From Candidatus Obscuribacterales bacterium (GTDB lineage Bacteria; Cyanobacteriota; Vampirovibrionia; Obscuribacterales; Obscuribacteraceae): a stretch of 63,190 nt of DNA. Both the position numbers and the translations under genes were made by a program. Positions 53,278 through 61,453 of this stretch are shown one piece after another (positions within the stretch are counted from its first letter, which is position 1; every line of letters begins with the position of its first letter). The notes under the pieces are model-generated. The model searched no databases. It saw only the letters and a list, made by a program, of their open reading frames with translations, and had not been told where the DNA came from. Where the stretch lies: contig JAIELX010000059.1 in the NCBI GenBank assembly GCA_019752635.1, positions 1 through 63,190 on the forward strand, written 5' to 3'.

Positions 53278-53544
53278 ATGACCGCCACACATCCTGATTG
53301 GATTGACTCTTGGCTGACTCGTACCGAAGCTGCGCGTTACCTTCGTGTCTCTCCCCGAACACTTTGGGCTTGGCACCATGGAAAAGTGAGGCCATGCCGT
53401 GTCTCCCCTGTGCCGAATATTCCCGTGTATCAGAACGCGAACGGGCGCCCGCTCTATCGAAGGGCTGATCTTGATGTATGGCTGACCGCTCATCCAGATG
53501 GACCGTGGCGACCAGGAAAGGGGTTTAATCCTTCGGACGGATGA
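53278..53544 (+). CDS. Small HTH protein, excisionase-like
   Basis: 88 residues. LTRTEAARYLRVSPRTLWAWHHG is the MerR/excisionase-type helix-turn-helix and RPLYRRADLDVWL the following wing, as in the HTH_17/Xis family. It may bend DNA for excision with the integrase or regulate the element. A second protein of the same kind is at 59770-59985. Confidence 0.75.
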   Translation: MTATHPDWIDSWLTRTEAARYLRVSPRTLWAWHHGKVRPCRVSPVPNIPVYQNANGRPLYRRADLDVWLTAHPDGPWRPGKGFNPSDG

Positions 53545-53633
53545 CGTTGGCCCCCGCTTGAGAAAGGGCTTGCTGTCTGCTTGTCCGTTTGTTACGATGC
53601 CTCGTAGTAAGACCGCTTCGCAACAGGACCACC

Positions 53634-54065
53634 ATGAGCAACCATGCAATTGAACCAGAGCAGCGACCAGTTAAGTCGCACCTCAGTGATGAGCAGGCGA
53701 AAGCAACAGCTAAAGAGTTGTATATGGGCATGCGCGTTGCTCGTATGGCTCGAATTGCGAAAGCTGTGGGGCGCTCGCTTGAAATAGTCGAGCAGTGGAA
53801 GACCGATGATGAGTGGATGATCGAGCGCCACCTAAAGCGCAAAGAGCAGAAAGACATCATCATGAAAGCGTATGGTGATGTCTTCGACTACGCCAAAGCA
53901 AATGCTGAAACGTTGGAGCTCTGCCAGCATATAATGCGGTTTGCAAAAGCTGCGTTTGAAAACAAAGCTGGAATGCCGCCCGCCGATTTGAAGATGTACG
54001 CGGATACTTTGCGCATTCTCGCAGAAGTTCAGGCGCGAGTAATGAAACGCCTTGGTCTAAAGTGA
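53634..54065 (+). CDS. Small-terminase-like HTH protein
   Basis: The ATG at 53634 gives 143 residues. ARMARIAKAVGRSLEIVEQWKTDDEW looks like the N-terminal helix-turn-helix of phage small terminase subunits, with the usual Trp after the recognition helix, and the C-terminal helix (ADLKMYADTLRILAEVQ) resembles their oligomerisation region. Small terminases select DNA for packaging; satellites of the SaPI type encode their own to redirect a helper phage. The similarity is pattern-based and the protein could be another DNA-binding factor. Part of its 3' end is repeated at 54782-54862. Confidence 0.5.
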   Translation: MSNHAIEPEQRPVKSHLSDEQAKATAKELYMGMRVARMARIAKAVGRSLEIVEQWKTDDEWMIERHLKRKEQKDIIMKAYGDVFDYAKANAETLELCQHIMRFAKAAFENKAGMPPADLKMYADTLRILAEVQARVMKRLGLK

Positions 54066-54201
54066 CCGCATAAACGCCCCTGCAGATTAGTCGGACAGTG
54101 GTCTGATTTGCGTGGCAGTTCTACGGGAACAACTATCTTTGGTCCCGGTCAGGCAATTTCGAGTTAACCCCCCCCGCGTCTGCGGTTTATCCGAGTTAAC
54201 C

Positions 54202-54543
54202 ATGGCATACAGAGACATCGAAGATCCCGATTTTTTCGAGACTGGCAAAGCAATTCTAGTTATGTGCCTTACGATCGGCATGTTTGGTGGGTTCACCGAG
54301 CTATTCCTAGCCCTGCCAAAGGTCTACAAGCTCCCCTTCGCATTTGCGGTGGGCGCAGTATTCCTTGCACCAACACTTGCTTGGCTGTGGCGAAAGCTCA
54401 TAGATGTCCTTCCTCAATGGATCAAGACTTCAGAAGGGAACGCGCTGACACCTACTTGGGGAAGATGGGCTAGCCTCGGATTCGCAGTATTCTGGCTGTG
54501 GGCAGCCTGGCATACAATCTACCCGTCCGGCATTCCCGAATGA
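54202..54543 (+). CDS. Small membrane protein of the element
   Basis: 113 residues from the ATG at 54202; a GTG at 54112 would add 30 residues. Three hydrophobic stretches are seen: AILVMCLTIGMFGGFTELFLA, LPFAFAVGAVFLAPTLAWLW and WASLGFAVFWLWAAWHTIY. No family is recognised. Small multi-pass proteins in mobile elements can be holin- or exclusion-like, but nothing here decides it. Confidence 0.5.
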   Translation: MAYRDIEDPDFFETGKAILVMCLTIGMFGGFTELFLALPKVYKLPFAFAVGAVFLAPTLAWLWRKLIDVLPQWIKTSEGNALTPTWGRWASLGFAVFWLWAAWHTIYPSGIPE

Positions 54544-54577
54544 TACACTTGTGAAGTGTACGTACCGAGGTAGCACA

Positions 54578-54772
54578 ATGCGCGTATTGCTCTTGCTCCT
54601 GCTGTGCTGCCCGTCTGCGCAGGCTCTCGACGTGTACCCCTATGCGCCTACGCGAGATAAGCCCGTGGCTGTCCCACCGAAGTATATTGTTGTGGTGAAC
54701 GACCAGACCGGCGAGGAGCGATATTACTTGCCGAGCAAGAATCCACTTCGGTTACCGAGGCGAGTGCGATAA
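54578..54772 (+). CDS. Small secreted protein
   Basis: 64 residues from the ATG at 54578, with GAGG upstream. A signal peptide (RVLLLLLLCCPSAQA) precedes about 48 residues rich in Pro and Tyr (KYIVVVNDQTGEERYYLP). No homologue is recognised. It follows the membrane protein gene by 34 bp. Confidence 0.5.
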   Translation: MRVLLLLLLCCPSAQALDVYPYAPTRDKPVAVPPKYIVVVNDQTGEERYYLPSKNPLRLPRRVR

Positions 54773-54781
54773 GTCCATTTG

Positions 54782-54862
54782 GACTCAGACTTGAAGACAT
54801 ACGCGGATACTTTGCGCATCGTCAATGATGTTCAATCGCGAGTCTTTAAGTTTGTACATTGA
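54782..54862 (+). pseudogene. Truncated duplicate of the small-terminase-like gene 3' end
   Basis: This stretch reads DLKTYADTLRIVNDVQSRVFK then stop, against DLKMYADTLRILAEVQARVMK in the intact gene at 53634-54065; the DNA shares the block ACGCGGATACTTTGCGCAT. Only the last 26 codons remain, so the rest of the copy was lost. Confidence 0.75.
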
Positions 54863-55117
54863 TGCATGTCAGCCATAACGGATCGAGTCGAAGAAAGATC
54901 GTTGTCGACTCAATGACTGCCAGGAAATGCCAGTCGGGGACGAAGGCGGCGGGCATTTCATGAGCGGAGGTTTGATAATGAAGTGAATGGGATGTTTTCC
55001 GCGTCACTATTCTCTGCACAATAGGCATATTTATTAATCGGTGCCACAACATCAGCTTCATGCCGACGGTTTTTAGCAGTGCTAAACTGTCCGGAAGCCC
55101 CGTTTGGAAAGTATCTC

Positions 55118-56674
55118 ATGAAGTTCGCTAACGTTTGCATAATGCTATTTGCGGCAATCGCTGTAAGCAGTCCATCATTGGCCGCTGAAAGCTGGGACTC
55201 AGTGATTCAATCGGCCAACCAGGCTGAATCCGGTGGAAACTTTCAAGCTGCCGACAAGAGCTATCAACGTGCAATTCAACTGTCCTCGGCGTTTCCTCAA
55301 CCGGACATCCGATATGCCATATCTTGCGGCAACCTTGGCATGCTTTACTCTACAAAGGGCAAATTGGCTGAAGCGGAAGGACTGTACAAGAAGTCATTGG
55401 CTACGTTAAAGCTCATCGCAGCTCCGGAGGCTAAGGAAGCAAAGACGCTTTTTCAAGCTCGTGCATTGTCAGGACTCGGAGCAGTGTACGCTCAATTGAA
55501 CAGGTTACCGGAAGCTGAGGCATCGTTAAAGCAATCGATTGCAATAAGTTCTTCGATTCCAGAGAAAGGTAACCAGGATTTGGCATCGGCGTTGGACAAT
55601 CTTGCCTGGGTTTATCAACGGCAAAATAAATCGGCAGATGCTATCGACACTCTAAAAAAAGCGCTCGACTTCAGCGAAAAATCGTCCGCATCAGCTAGTG
55701 ACAAACTGATTATTACTGGCAAGATAACGGGTAATCTTGCCGTTCTGTTGTCAGAGCAAGGCAACGTTTCGGAGGCAGAGAAATACGCCCAAAAGTGCAT
55801 CCACAGCTATACATCCGCCGGCGCTACTGCCCATCCTAATATGGCGGAAGCATTCAAAGCGCTCGCAACTATCGCCTTTAAGAAGGGGAATATCGCCGAA
55901 GCCGAAGAGTTGTCGCTAAAAGCTTTGAAGATTGAGGAAGCTCAACTTGGTGAAGATCATGAACGTGTTGCATCAAGCTACAACAATCTTGCGATGCTCT
56001 TGGCTCAAAACGGCAAGTATTTAGAAGCAATCAGTTATCTTGGGAGAGCAATTACCATTTTGGAGAAAAGACCTGAGCAAAATGCGACGGCAATTGCAAG
56101 TTGTCGTTCGAATTTAACGGCTATCATGCAAAGAGAGAAGGAGAGCCGTAATCAGGGCGCGGCAGCCGGTGATGAGTTCAAGTCTATTGAAAGTTTGTTG
56201 ATCAAGAGCGTTCATGCCAGTTTAGCTGGACAGTTGGATAATGCCGAGGCGCTTTGTCGCCAAGCGATAGCGCGCGCTGACAAAGAACCTAATCTTCTGG
56301 AGCTTGCAACTGCCGGACGCCAGGAATTGATGCTGTTACTCTCCAAACAAAAGAAGTATGACGCCGTCGTCTCGGTTGGTCACGAATTGCTGAAGTTGAT
56401 GGAAAAAGAACCAGTACCACAAGCCACAGATGCAGTCGACGTCAAAAACGCATTCGAACGTCTCACTTACACGAGAATGGCCCAGGCATACATGGCTCAA
56501 AAGAAGAATGCGGAAGCAGAGTTGAGCTTCAAGAAAGCATTGGACATTCCTACCGGCATAATCATGCAGCAGGAGTTGGCTGAACTGTATAGAAGTTATG
56601 CCGAGTTTCTTAGTTCACATGGAAGGAAGTCCGAAGGAGATTCGTTTCTAAAGAAAGCCGAGTCTATAAAATAG
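55118..56674 (+). CDS. Secreted TPR protein
   Basis: 518 residues from the ATG at 55118, which opens a signal peptide (NVCIMLFAAIAVSSPSLAAES). The rest is TPR repeats, about nine units, with the kinesin-light-chain-like pattern (AEGLYKKSLATLKLI, AEASLKQSIAIS, LDNLAWVYQRQNKSADAIDTL). The host genome here also carries such proteins, so it may be cargo of host origin. No catalytic domain is seen. It is the last rightward gene of the element. Confidence 0.8.
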   Translation: MKFANVCIMLFAAIAVSSPSLAAESWDSVIQSANQAESGGNFQAADKSYQRAIQLSSAFPQPDIRYAISCGNLGMLYSTKGKLAEAEGLYKKSLATLKLIAAPEAKEAKTLFQARALSGLGAVYAQLNRLPEAEASLKQSIAISSSIPEKGNQDLASALDNLAWVYQRQNKSADAIDTLKKALDFSEKSSASASDKLIITGKITGNLAVLLSEQGNVSEAEKYAQKCIHSYTSAGATAHPNMAEAFKALATIAFKKGNIAEAEELSLKALKIEEAQLGEDHERVASSYNNLAMLLAQNGKYLEAISYLGRAITILEKRPEQNATAIASCRSNLTAIMQREKESRNQGAAAGDEFKSIESLLIKSVHASLAGQLDNAEALCRQAIARADKEPNLLELATAGRQELMLLLSKQKKYDAVVSVGHELLKLMEKEPVPQATDAVDVKNAFERLTYTRMAQAYMAQKKNAEAELSFKKALDIPTGIIMQQELAELYRSYAEFLSSHGRKSEGDSFLKKAESIK

Positions 56675-56928
56675 GGCGGGCTGAGACAGTCGCATGTGTG
56701 ATTCGCCGCCACCGTTTTTTGTTCATTGCGCCGAGGATTAGTCGGACAGTCGCTACTGCCCGCTGTGTGGGCGCGGCGGTCAATGTGCCACGCAAGGGCG
56801 CCACCTTATGTAGGGGCGGACCGCTGCCAGAGTTGAGTGACGGCGGGATCTCCAATTTGCGCTGGTTCCATATGGGACAGTCGCGTGTTTGCATGGGTTG
56901 CTCAAAATTTTTTCAGCCGTTTTGCCGA

Positions 56929-57189
56929 CTACAAATTTTTCAGCCTTGCCATGTACGCATGACTCATTTGCGCCCGCTGCTCATCAGTCCATGTGCCCGG
57001 ACGAAAGCCGTCAAGTACTTTCGCCAGTCCATCGCGGGAATTCGCCAGGCAAACTAGTTCGATCCAATCATCCATCGTCGTTGCTTTGCTGTCCGTCTCC
57101 ATAAGTTGCTGATTGAGTCGTTCGGAGTTGCGTTTCTTTATGCGGTCGTATGCTTTCTGCGCAATTTCGAGAATGTTGACAGATTCCAT
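56929..57189 (-). CDS. Small protein, end of the element's replication operon
   Basis: 86 residues with AAGGAA before the ATG. Helical and charged (VNILEIAQKAYDRIKKRNSERLNQQ, DEQRAQMSHAYMARLKNL); no domain is recognised. It follows the DUF3987 gene with the iteron-like array between them. It could be a regulator acting on that array. Confidence 0.6.
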   Translation of the reverse strand: MESVNILEIAQKAYDRIKKRNSERLNQQLMETDSKATTMDDWIELVCLANSRDGLAKVLDGFRPGTWTDEQRAQMSHAYMARLKNL

Positions 57190-57208
57190 GACGTTCCTTG
57201 TGATGCCT

Positions 57209-57392
57209 GCGAATTTTGAGAATTAGCGAAAGAACGTGCTGGCTCTTGCTTCCTTGGTTCGCACCAGTTGCGAATTAAGCGAAAGAACTTGATTCACGCC
57301 TGAAGGTGGTAGTTAATTCGCAGCTAATTCGCAGTTTGTTCGCACCCGACATCGAGAAGCTGTAAGCTCTTTAGCAGATTCGCCTCTTTCGC
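57209..57392. repeat. Iteron-like array of ten GCGAA/TTCGC boxes
   Basis: GCGAA occurs at 57209, 57226, 57270 and 57279 and its complement TTCGC at 57258, 57317, 57328, 57339, 57379 and 57388. The three at 57317-57343 are exactly 11 bp apart, and two pairs are 9 bp apart. A longer repeat TTAGCGAAAGAAC / TTAAGCGAAAGAAC recurs at 57223 and 57276. Its place next to the DUF3987/primase genes suggests the element's replication origin or the operator of a repressor. Confidence 0.65.
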
Positions 57393-57395
57393 AGC

Positions 57396-58733
57396 CTAAA
57401 CTTTCTTCGGAAGCATCCAGCTAACTTTCTTGCGCCCGCCATTTGCCGATGGTGGTGTTTCCAGTCGAGTAATGGCACCGCGTCCTTCGAGTGCAGCTAG
57501 AGCGGCGTTTATCTTTTGTCCCCCAAGGTGATTGTTGAAGATCTGGTGCATTTCGCTTTGTGAAATCATTGTTCGTTTGTTCAACGCTTCCAAAATCTGT
57601 TGCTGCGCTTCGCCTTCCACATCACTTGTAGATCGGAAGATGTAGCGAGCAGAGTCAAGGCAGTATTGCCAAGCCGACGTAGCACTACGTAAATGCTCCG
57701 TGGAGATTGTTCGCTTTTGGTCGAGAATTGCATAGACGGCGGCAAGGCGCAATACGTGTGCCTCCGCTCTAGCCGTGATTACTCCGACAATGCCGCCACG
57801 TTCGGAGGTAAGTTCCGGATAGATATCACACCAGAGTTCTTCCGCGTCGTTGTGCATTGTGAGTTCGATACCATCCATAGCTATTGATACCGCCCGGTAT
57901 AGCAAGTCTGATGCCGCTGCAACCACATCATCGGAAAGGGGCTTAGGCAAAGCCACCAATTGAGGCCGCCGCGCACACACAAACAGGAAACGGTTGGCGA
58001 ACCCATTCCAAACATCGGCATCGCTAAGGTGTTTTGTCAGATCTTTGGGGGTGATATGCCCGATTATTCCAACATGTGCCCCTGATGTTTTTATGCGGTT
58101 TTGTTTTGTGAGTGGCTCGCAGTCTCCGCTGTCCCAGAGAGAGCGGAGGGTAGTCGATAAGGTGTTTCCCTCTTGCTTTATCGTCTTCAATGCTGATGCA
58201 AACTCTTCTTCAATAACCAGCAGCCGCTTATCCGTAACGCCGGGGTCGCTGTCTTTTACTTCCCCTTTCTTATCCACCGTTTCGCTTGCGTCGCGGAGGT
58301 TGTATATCAGTCCTTCGCCCGAGGAAAGCGGACCTGTAGTTGTTCGGAGCGGTGGAACAAGTCTCTTGTTAGTGGATCTTATCAATCGTTCCACCGATGC
58401 AAAGGAAGTTCCCTTCCTCGCCCTGGCGCTGTTTCCGTAAATGAGTGTGAACAGTCTTGGGTAGTGCACCTTATCGCCGATGTAGAATCGGGCACTGTTT
58501 CCGGACATTGCCGCCGATGCCGTGAGCAACTGGAAAAGAACGGCGGACGGATCTGCCTCGGAGTTCTCGCATGATGCGGTAACAAAGTTTCCAATCCATC
58601 CCGGCATCGCCTGGGGTGACAGGCAAGGAAACTTGGCCGGTTCTGGAATACCTGAAGTTGTGCTGTCATCATTGGGGGCGAAATCTTGTATTTGCCCCTG
58701 CAATGTATAGTCAGTTAAAATGGTTCTGTCCAT
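57396..58733 (-). CDS. DUF3987 protein (primase partner)
   Basis: 445 residues from the ATG at 58733; AAGGGC is upstream, while the TTG at 58775 would overlap the primase by 29 bp. FTLIYGNSARARKGTSFASVERL resembles a modified P-loop, LLVIEEEFASALKTIKQEGNTLST (read in parts) and GIIGHITPKDLTKHL are DUF3987 landmarks. These proteins sit next to phage and plasmid primases and are thought to act as helicase-like replication factors. A winged-helix-like C-terminus (EALNKRTMISQSEMHQIF) follows. Confidence 0.8.
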   Translation of the reverse strand: MDRTILTDYTLQGQIQDFAPNDDSTTSGIPEPAKFPCLSPQAMPGWIGNFVTASCENSEADPSAVLFQLLTASAAMSGNSARFYIGDKVHYPRLFTLIYGNSARARKGTSFASVERLIRSTNKRLVPPLRTTTGPLSSGEGLIYNLRDASETVDKKGEVKDSDPGVTDKRLLVIEEEFASALKTIKQEGNTLSTTLRSLWDSGDCEPLTKQNRIKTSGAHVGIIGHITPKDLTKHLSDADVWNGFANRFLFVCARRPQLVALPKPLSDDVVAAASDLLYRAVSIAMDGIELTMHNDAEELWCDIYPELTSERGGIVGVITARAEAHVLRLAAVYAILDQKRTISTEHLRSATSAWQYCLDSARYIFRSTSDVEGEAQQQILEALNKRTMISQSEMHQIFNNHLGGQKINAALAALEGRGAITRLETPPSANGGRKKVSWMLPKKV

Positions 58734-58746
58734 GATGCCCTTGCCC

Positions 58747-59766
58747 CTATCTTGTGTGTTTGTTGAATACGTCAAGCCAATCCTCGCCTGCCCCGGCGGG
58801 GATTCGCGTTTCTACTGTGTAGCCTTCGCGTTGGAGTCGTTCGGCTAGATTCAGTGCGGACCCTTGTCCTTTGCCATTTGCATCGTTGTCGCCAAAGACG
58901 ATGACCCTGCGCACTGTGGATGGTATCTTTACTGTCTCCATGCCAGTTGCTGACAGTGCGGACCAGACCGGCATGCGTGCCATTAGATGGCAAGCCAAGG
59001 CGGTTTCGATGCCTTCTGCTATGCCCAGTGCGTCTATCGGATCAAAGAGGCGGATGGCGCCACCGCTGGTAGCCCCTTCGTAAATGGGCGTCATCCACTT
59101 CTTTGAGTTGCGTCCTGAACCTTTCGGGAATGCCTGCCGGGCGTCTTCGGTCAGGTAAGTTCTATGGAGATTTACAATCTCGCCATTAAGGGCGCGAACG
59201 AGAGCCACCATGGCGGGATAGTTTCCAATAAAGTTCGACTTGTGCCAGTACTCTAGCGACGGGTGGTGCAGGATATCCCGTGGCATTGTTCCGAGTGGCG
59301 TGTAAAGCCTATGCAGCCCCCGAGTCACCGTAATGTATGTGTAGGTTACTGTATCGCTGGTTGCTGGAACGCAACTGGCTAGCACCTCCTTTATCTGCGC
59401 GACAGCTCTTTGGTTCCTTTGCGCGACGACAGCCTTATGCTCTGGTCGCGGGCTGACAGTTTTGACATAGTGGAACCGGTAGCTTGCACCCTGCCCGAGC
59501 CATCCAGCTAGAGTCTCCATGGTTTGGCGATAACCATAGCCTGTTAGCCGCTGTACCAGCTTGATACCGTCTCCGGCTCCGCACTGGTTGCAAAAGAACG
59601 TTCCAGCTCCGTCTTTGTCATCGAAGCGGAAACGATCTTTGCCGCCGCATGCAGGGCACGGAGCATGTCTACCAGTGAGCAATGCTGGTGACACGTCGAG
59701 CCACTCTAGAATTGCTTTCCACCTGCCCCGCGCTGCTTGCTTAACGTGCGCATAACGGTCGCGCAT
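58747..59766 (-). CDS. P4-type zinc-ribbon/Toprim primase
   Basis: 339 residues. The N-terminal zinc ribbon has Cys37, Cys40, Cys59 and Cys62 within CPACGGKDRFRFDD...FFCNQCG, the classic P4 alpha-type primase finger. The C-terminal Toprim domain shows IAEGIETALACHL (catalytic Glu) and VIVFGDNDANGKGQ (D-x-D). It should make RNA primers for replication of the element. It has no helicase domain, which the neighbouring DUF3987 protein may replace. It follows the HTH gene by 3 bp. Confidence 0.92.
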   Translation of the reverse strand: MRDRYAHVKQAARGRWKAILEWLDVSPALLTGRHAPCPACGGKDRFRFDDKDGAGTFFCNQCGAGDGIKLVQRLTGYGYRQTMETLAGWLGQGASYRFHYVKTVSPRPEHKAVVAQRNQRAVAQIKEVLASCVPATSDTVTYTYITVTRGLHRLYTPLGTMPRDILHHPSLEYWHKSNFIGNYPAMVALVRALNGEIVNLHRTYLTEDARQAFPKGSGRNSKKWMTPIYEGATSGGAIRLFDPIDALGIAEGIETALACHLMARMPVWSALSATGMETVKIPSTVRRVIVFGDNDANGKGQGSALNLAERLQREGYTVETRIPAGAGEDWLDVFNKHTR

Positions 59767-59769
59767 CGG

Positions 59770-59985
59770 TTAATACTCGCTGGTCGATGAGTAGCTTTGC
59801 GCTGACAACCAGCTAACGACATCGTTCCAAAGATAGTAGACGCGGCGCCCGCGACGATGAAAATTTGGACCACCGCCCGCGGTGCGCTTGTGCTGCCAGA
59901 AAGAGCGGCTGTAGGGCGTGCGTTGGCTTAAGTAGCGATCATCTACGTAAAGCGGTTGTTCCGCAATTGGTGCGTTGTGTTGCAT
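59770..59985 (-). CDS. AlpA/excisionase-like HTH regulator
   Basis: 71 residues. YLSQRTPYSRSFWQHKRTAGG and RGRRVYYLWNDVVSWLSA fit the AlpA/HTH_17 winged helix-turn-helix, as found in P4-like satellites and islands. It heads the tightly spaced primase operon (3 bp gap) and probably regulates it or assists excision. Confidence 0.78.
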   Translation of the reverse strand: MQHNAPIAEQPLYVDDRYLSQRTPYSRSFWQHKRTAGGGPNFHRRGRRVYYLWNDVVSWLSAQSYSSTSEY

Positions 59986-60136
59986 GTATCAAGAACTCCA
60001 GGTGGGTTTGTGCAACTACCGTAACCCGAGTTCGTTTTTTTATCATTCACGAAACTGTTCTGAACAAATGAAGTTTCTTGGAGATGCTTGTAGAGATGGC
60101 TTCTCCGGCGTCTTTGAGCCTGTTCATGGTCGCTTG

Positions 60137-61033
60137 TTAGAGGCGGTGTGGGGGAGGGATTCGACGGTTGAAGATACCCAGTAGTTTCCTGTTCATTCTG
60201 CACTTTGGGGGGGGCGGAAAGATGGTCCGCTCAACTTCGTCAACCATGTGGTTCATGCTGTTAAATAGGCACCCGATAAACTCTCGCTTGTCTTCATTGG
60301 ATTCTGGAGGATCGAAAAGAGACAGCTGCCAGCTGCGAAACTTGCTAAACATTTTTATGGTCTTTGGAATAATGCCCGGATAGTCGTCTTCCGCTCCTCC
60401 GCTGCCTCGGTTCATATCGCGAAGCAGCTCCGTTATGATCAGCGCGAACGTACCGTCTCGCGTGCTCGAAGGCTTGACGTGGCAGATGTACAACATCAAC
60501 GCTATCGGAAGTCCCCAGAAAATTGCCGAAAATGCCTCAGGCTTTCGTCCATCCTTCTTCTTTATCCTTCCATCTTTCTGCTTCATTTTTGCCTTGTCTC
60601 TTGCGACATCGAGGTTCCGTAGCTCTGGAATGAGGTCTGGAAGTGATTCTTCGGTAAAAATCTTCCCGTCAGTGGCTTTCCCTTGCACTTCCGTTATTGC
60701 GCATCTGAGCCGGGAAAGTTGTTCTTGCAGCAATCGGAGATTAGTGTCCTCACAAGCTGCAATCGCAGCTTTGGACGTGACAGTCAGCGCATTAAGGTTG
60801 TTCTCGAGCGCAATTGTGTTCGCCCTTATAGCTGCGAGCTCTTTTTGCAAGTCGCTCACCGATGGAGCTAATGCAATTGTCCGAAGTTTTTGATATCGAC
60901 ACGAGATGTGTTCGATAAACGGCCAAGCCTGTGCCAGCTTCTTCCAGTGCTTTGGCTTGATAGTGACCTCAAGAGTTTCCATGCACGTAGTACTGATTGT
61001 GTAGCCCGAGCCGTCTTCGCATGCTTTGCACAT
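60137..61033 (-). CDS. Hypothetical coiled-coil protein of the element
   Basis: The ATG at 61033 is preferred for its GGAGG; this gives 298 residues (a TTG at 61096 is the longest reading). The N-terminus has CKACEDGSGYTISTTC, a possible metal site. A long helical/coiled-coil stretch follows (SDLQKELAAIRANTIALENN, LRLLQEQLSRLRCAI), then a short hydrophobic segment (IFWGLPIALMLYICHV) and a conserved-looking end. No family is recognised. It is the first leftward gene inside attR. Confidence 0.6.
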   Translation of the reverse strand: MCKACEDGSGYTISTTCMETLEVTIKPKHWKKLAQAWPFIEHISCRYQKLRTIALAPSVSDLQKELAAIRANTIALENNLNALTVTSKAAIAACEDTNLRLLQEQLSRLRCAITEVQGKATDGKIFTEESLPDLIPELRNLDVARDKAKMKQKDGRIKKKDGRKPEAFSAIFWGLPIALMLYICHVKPSSTRDGTFALIITELLRDMNRGSGGAEDDYPGIIPKTIKMFSKFRSWQLSLFDPPESNEDKREFIGCLFNSMNHMVDEVERTIFPPPPKCRMNRKLLGIFNRRIPPPHRL

Positions 61034-61297
61034 CGGAGCCTCCATCAGCAACCGTGAGGGCATGTAATTGTACTGCTTGGTGAATGGTTGCACCAAGCTG
61101 CAATTGGTATGTCCAGCTTATATGCGTTGCCTGAAAATTGTTCGCGAGCTGGAGAGGACCTAGTGAAGGAATGGAAATTGTTACCGCGGGGGTATGCCCC
61201 CCCCCTCCGGCCACAGTGGCACCAGTTATAGAGGCGTGGTTGCTCTGCGCTATTTGTCGCTGACTCGCTTCCAAAAACGGCGGCTCATTCTTGCGTG

Positions 61298-61316
61298 GTT
61301 GGCATAGTGTTGGCAC
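61298..61316 (+). promoter_or_regulatory. Paired integrase arm-site candidates, right end
   Basis: GTTGGCAT (61298-61305) and GTTGGCAC (61309-61316) repeat with 11-bp spacing, 15 bp before attR, in the same orientation as the pair at 50881-50899. Confidence 0.6.
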
Positions 61317-61331
61317 GGACCGCGCAAACCA

Positions 61332-61422
61332 CCCCAAAAAGAAAACCGCCTTGCGGCGGAATCTAAGTCTATGGGCGAGAAAGGACTTGAACCTTCACGA
61401 ATTACTCCACTAGATCCTAAGT
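61332..61422. repeat. attR: right 91-bp direct repeat
   Basis: Identical to attL (50672-50762). Here it completes the functional tRNA-Leu and supplies its rho-independent terminator (61336-61359). Confidence 0.93.
61336..61359 (-). terminator. tRNA-Leu rho-independent terminator
   Basis: On the minus strand CCGCC-GCAA-GGCGG is followed by TTTTCTTTTT, 12 bp after the tRNA. An identical copy lies in attL at 50676-50699. Confidence 0.88.
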
Positions 61423-61453
61423 CTAGCGCGTCTGCCAATTCCGCCACTCGCCC
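61372..61453 (-). tRNA. tRNA-Leu(TAG), integration target
   Basis: Acceptor GGGCGAG pairs with CTCGCCC, the D arm is GGCGGAATTGGCAGACGC, anticodon loop CTTAGGA gives TAG (Leu), a long variable arm is present and the T arm is AAGG-TTCAAGT-CCTT. The discriminator is A; CCA is not encoded. Its 3' half is inside attR, so the element restored the gene on integration. Confidence 0.95.

Larger units (their letters stand above)
50672..61422. mobile_element. Integrative element in tRNA-Leu(TAG), satellite-like
   Basis: A perfect 91-bp direct repeat (50672-50762 and 61332-61422), consisting of the 3' half of tRNA-Leu plus its terminator, bounds 10.75 kb. Inside are a tyrosine integrase next to the left end, two small HTH genes, a NYN nuclease-like gene, a small-terminase-like gene, a TPR protein, a P4-type primase, a DUF3987 gene and an iteron-like array. 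There are no capsid, tail, portal, large terminase or conjugation genes. The rightward genes (integrase to TPR) and leftward genes (replication block) face each other. The content fits a phage satellite (P4/PICI-like) or a replicating integrative island. Confidence 0.9.

Noticed and set aside
57181..57400. CRISPR array
   Set aside because: The repeats are only five bases with short irregular spacing in both orientations, and no cas gene is in the window.
60969..61337. 122-codon minus-strand open frame overlapping attR
   Set aside because: It needs a TTG start inside the att repeat and runs through a homopolymer tract; there is no ribosome binding site and no recognised domain.
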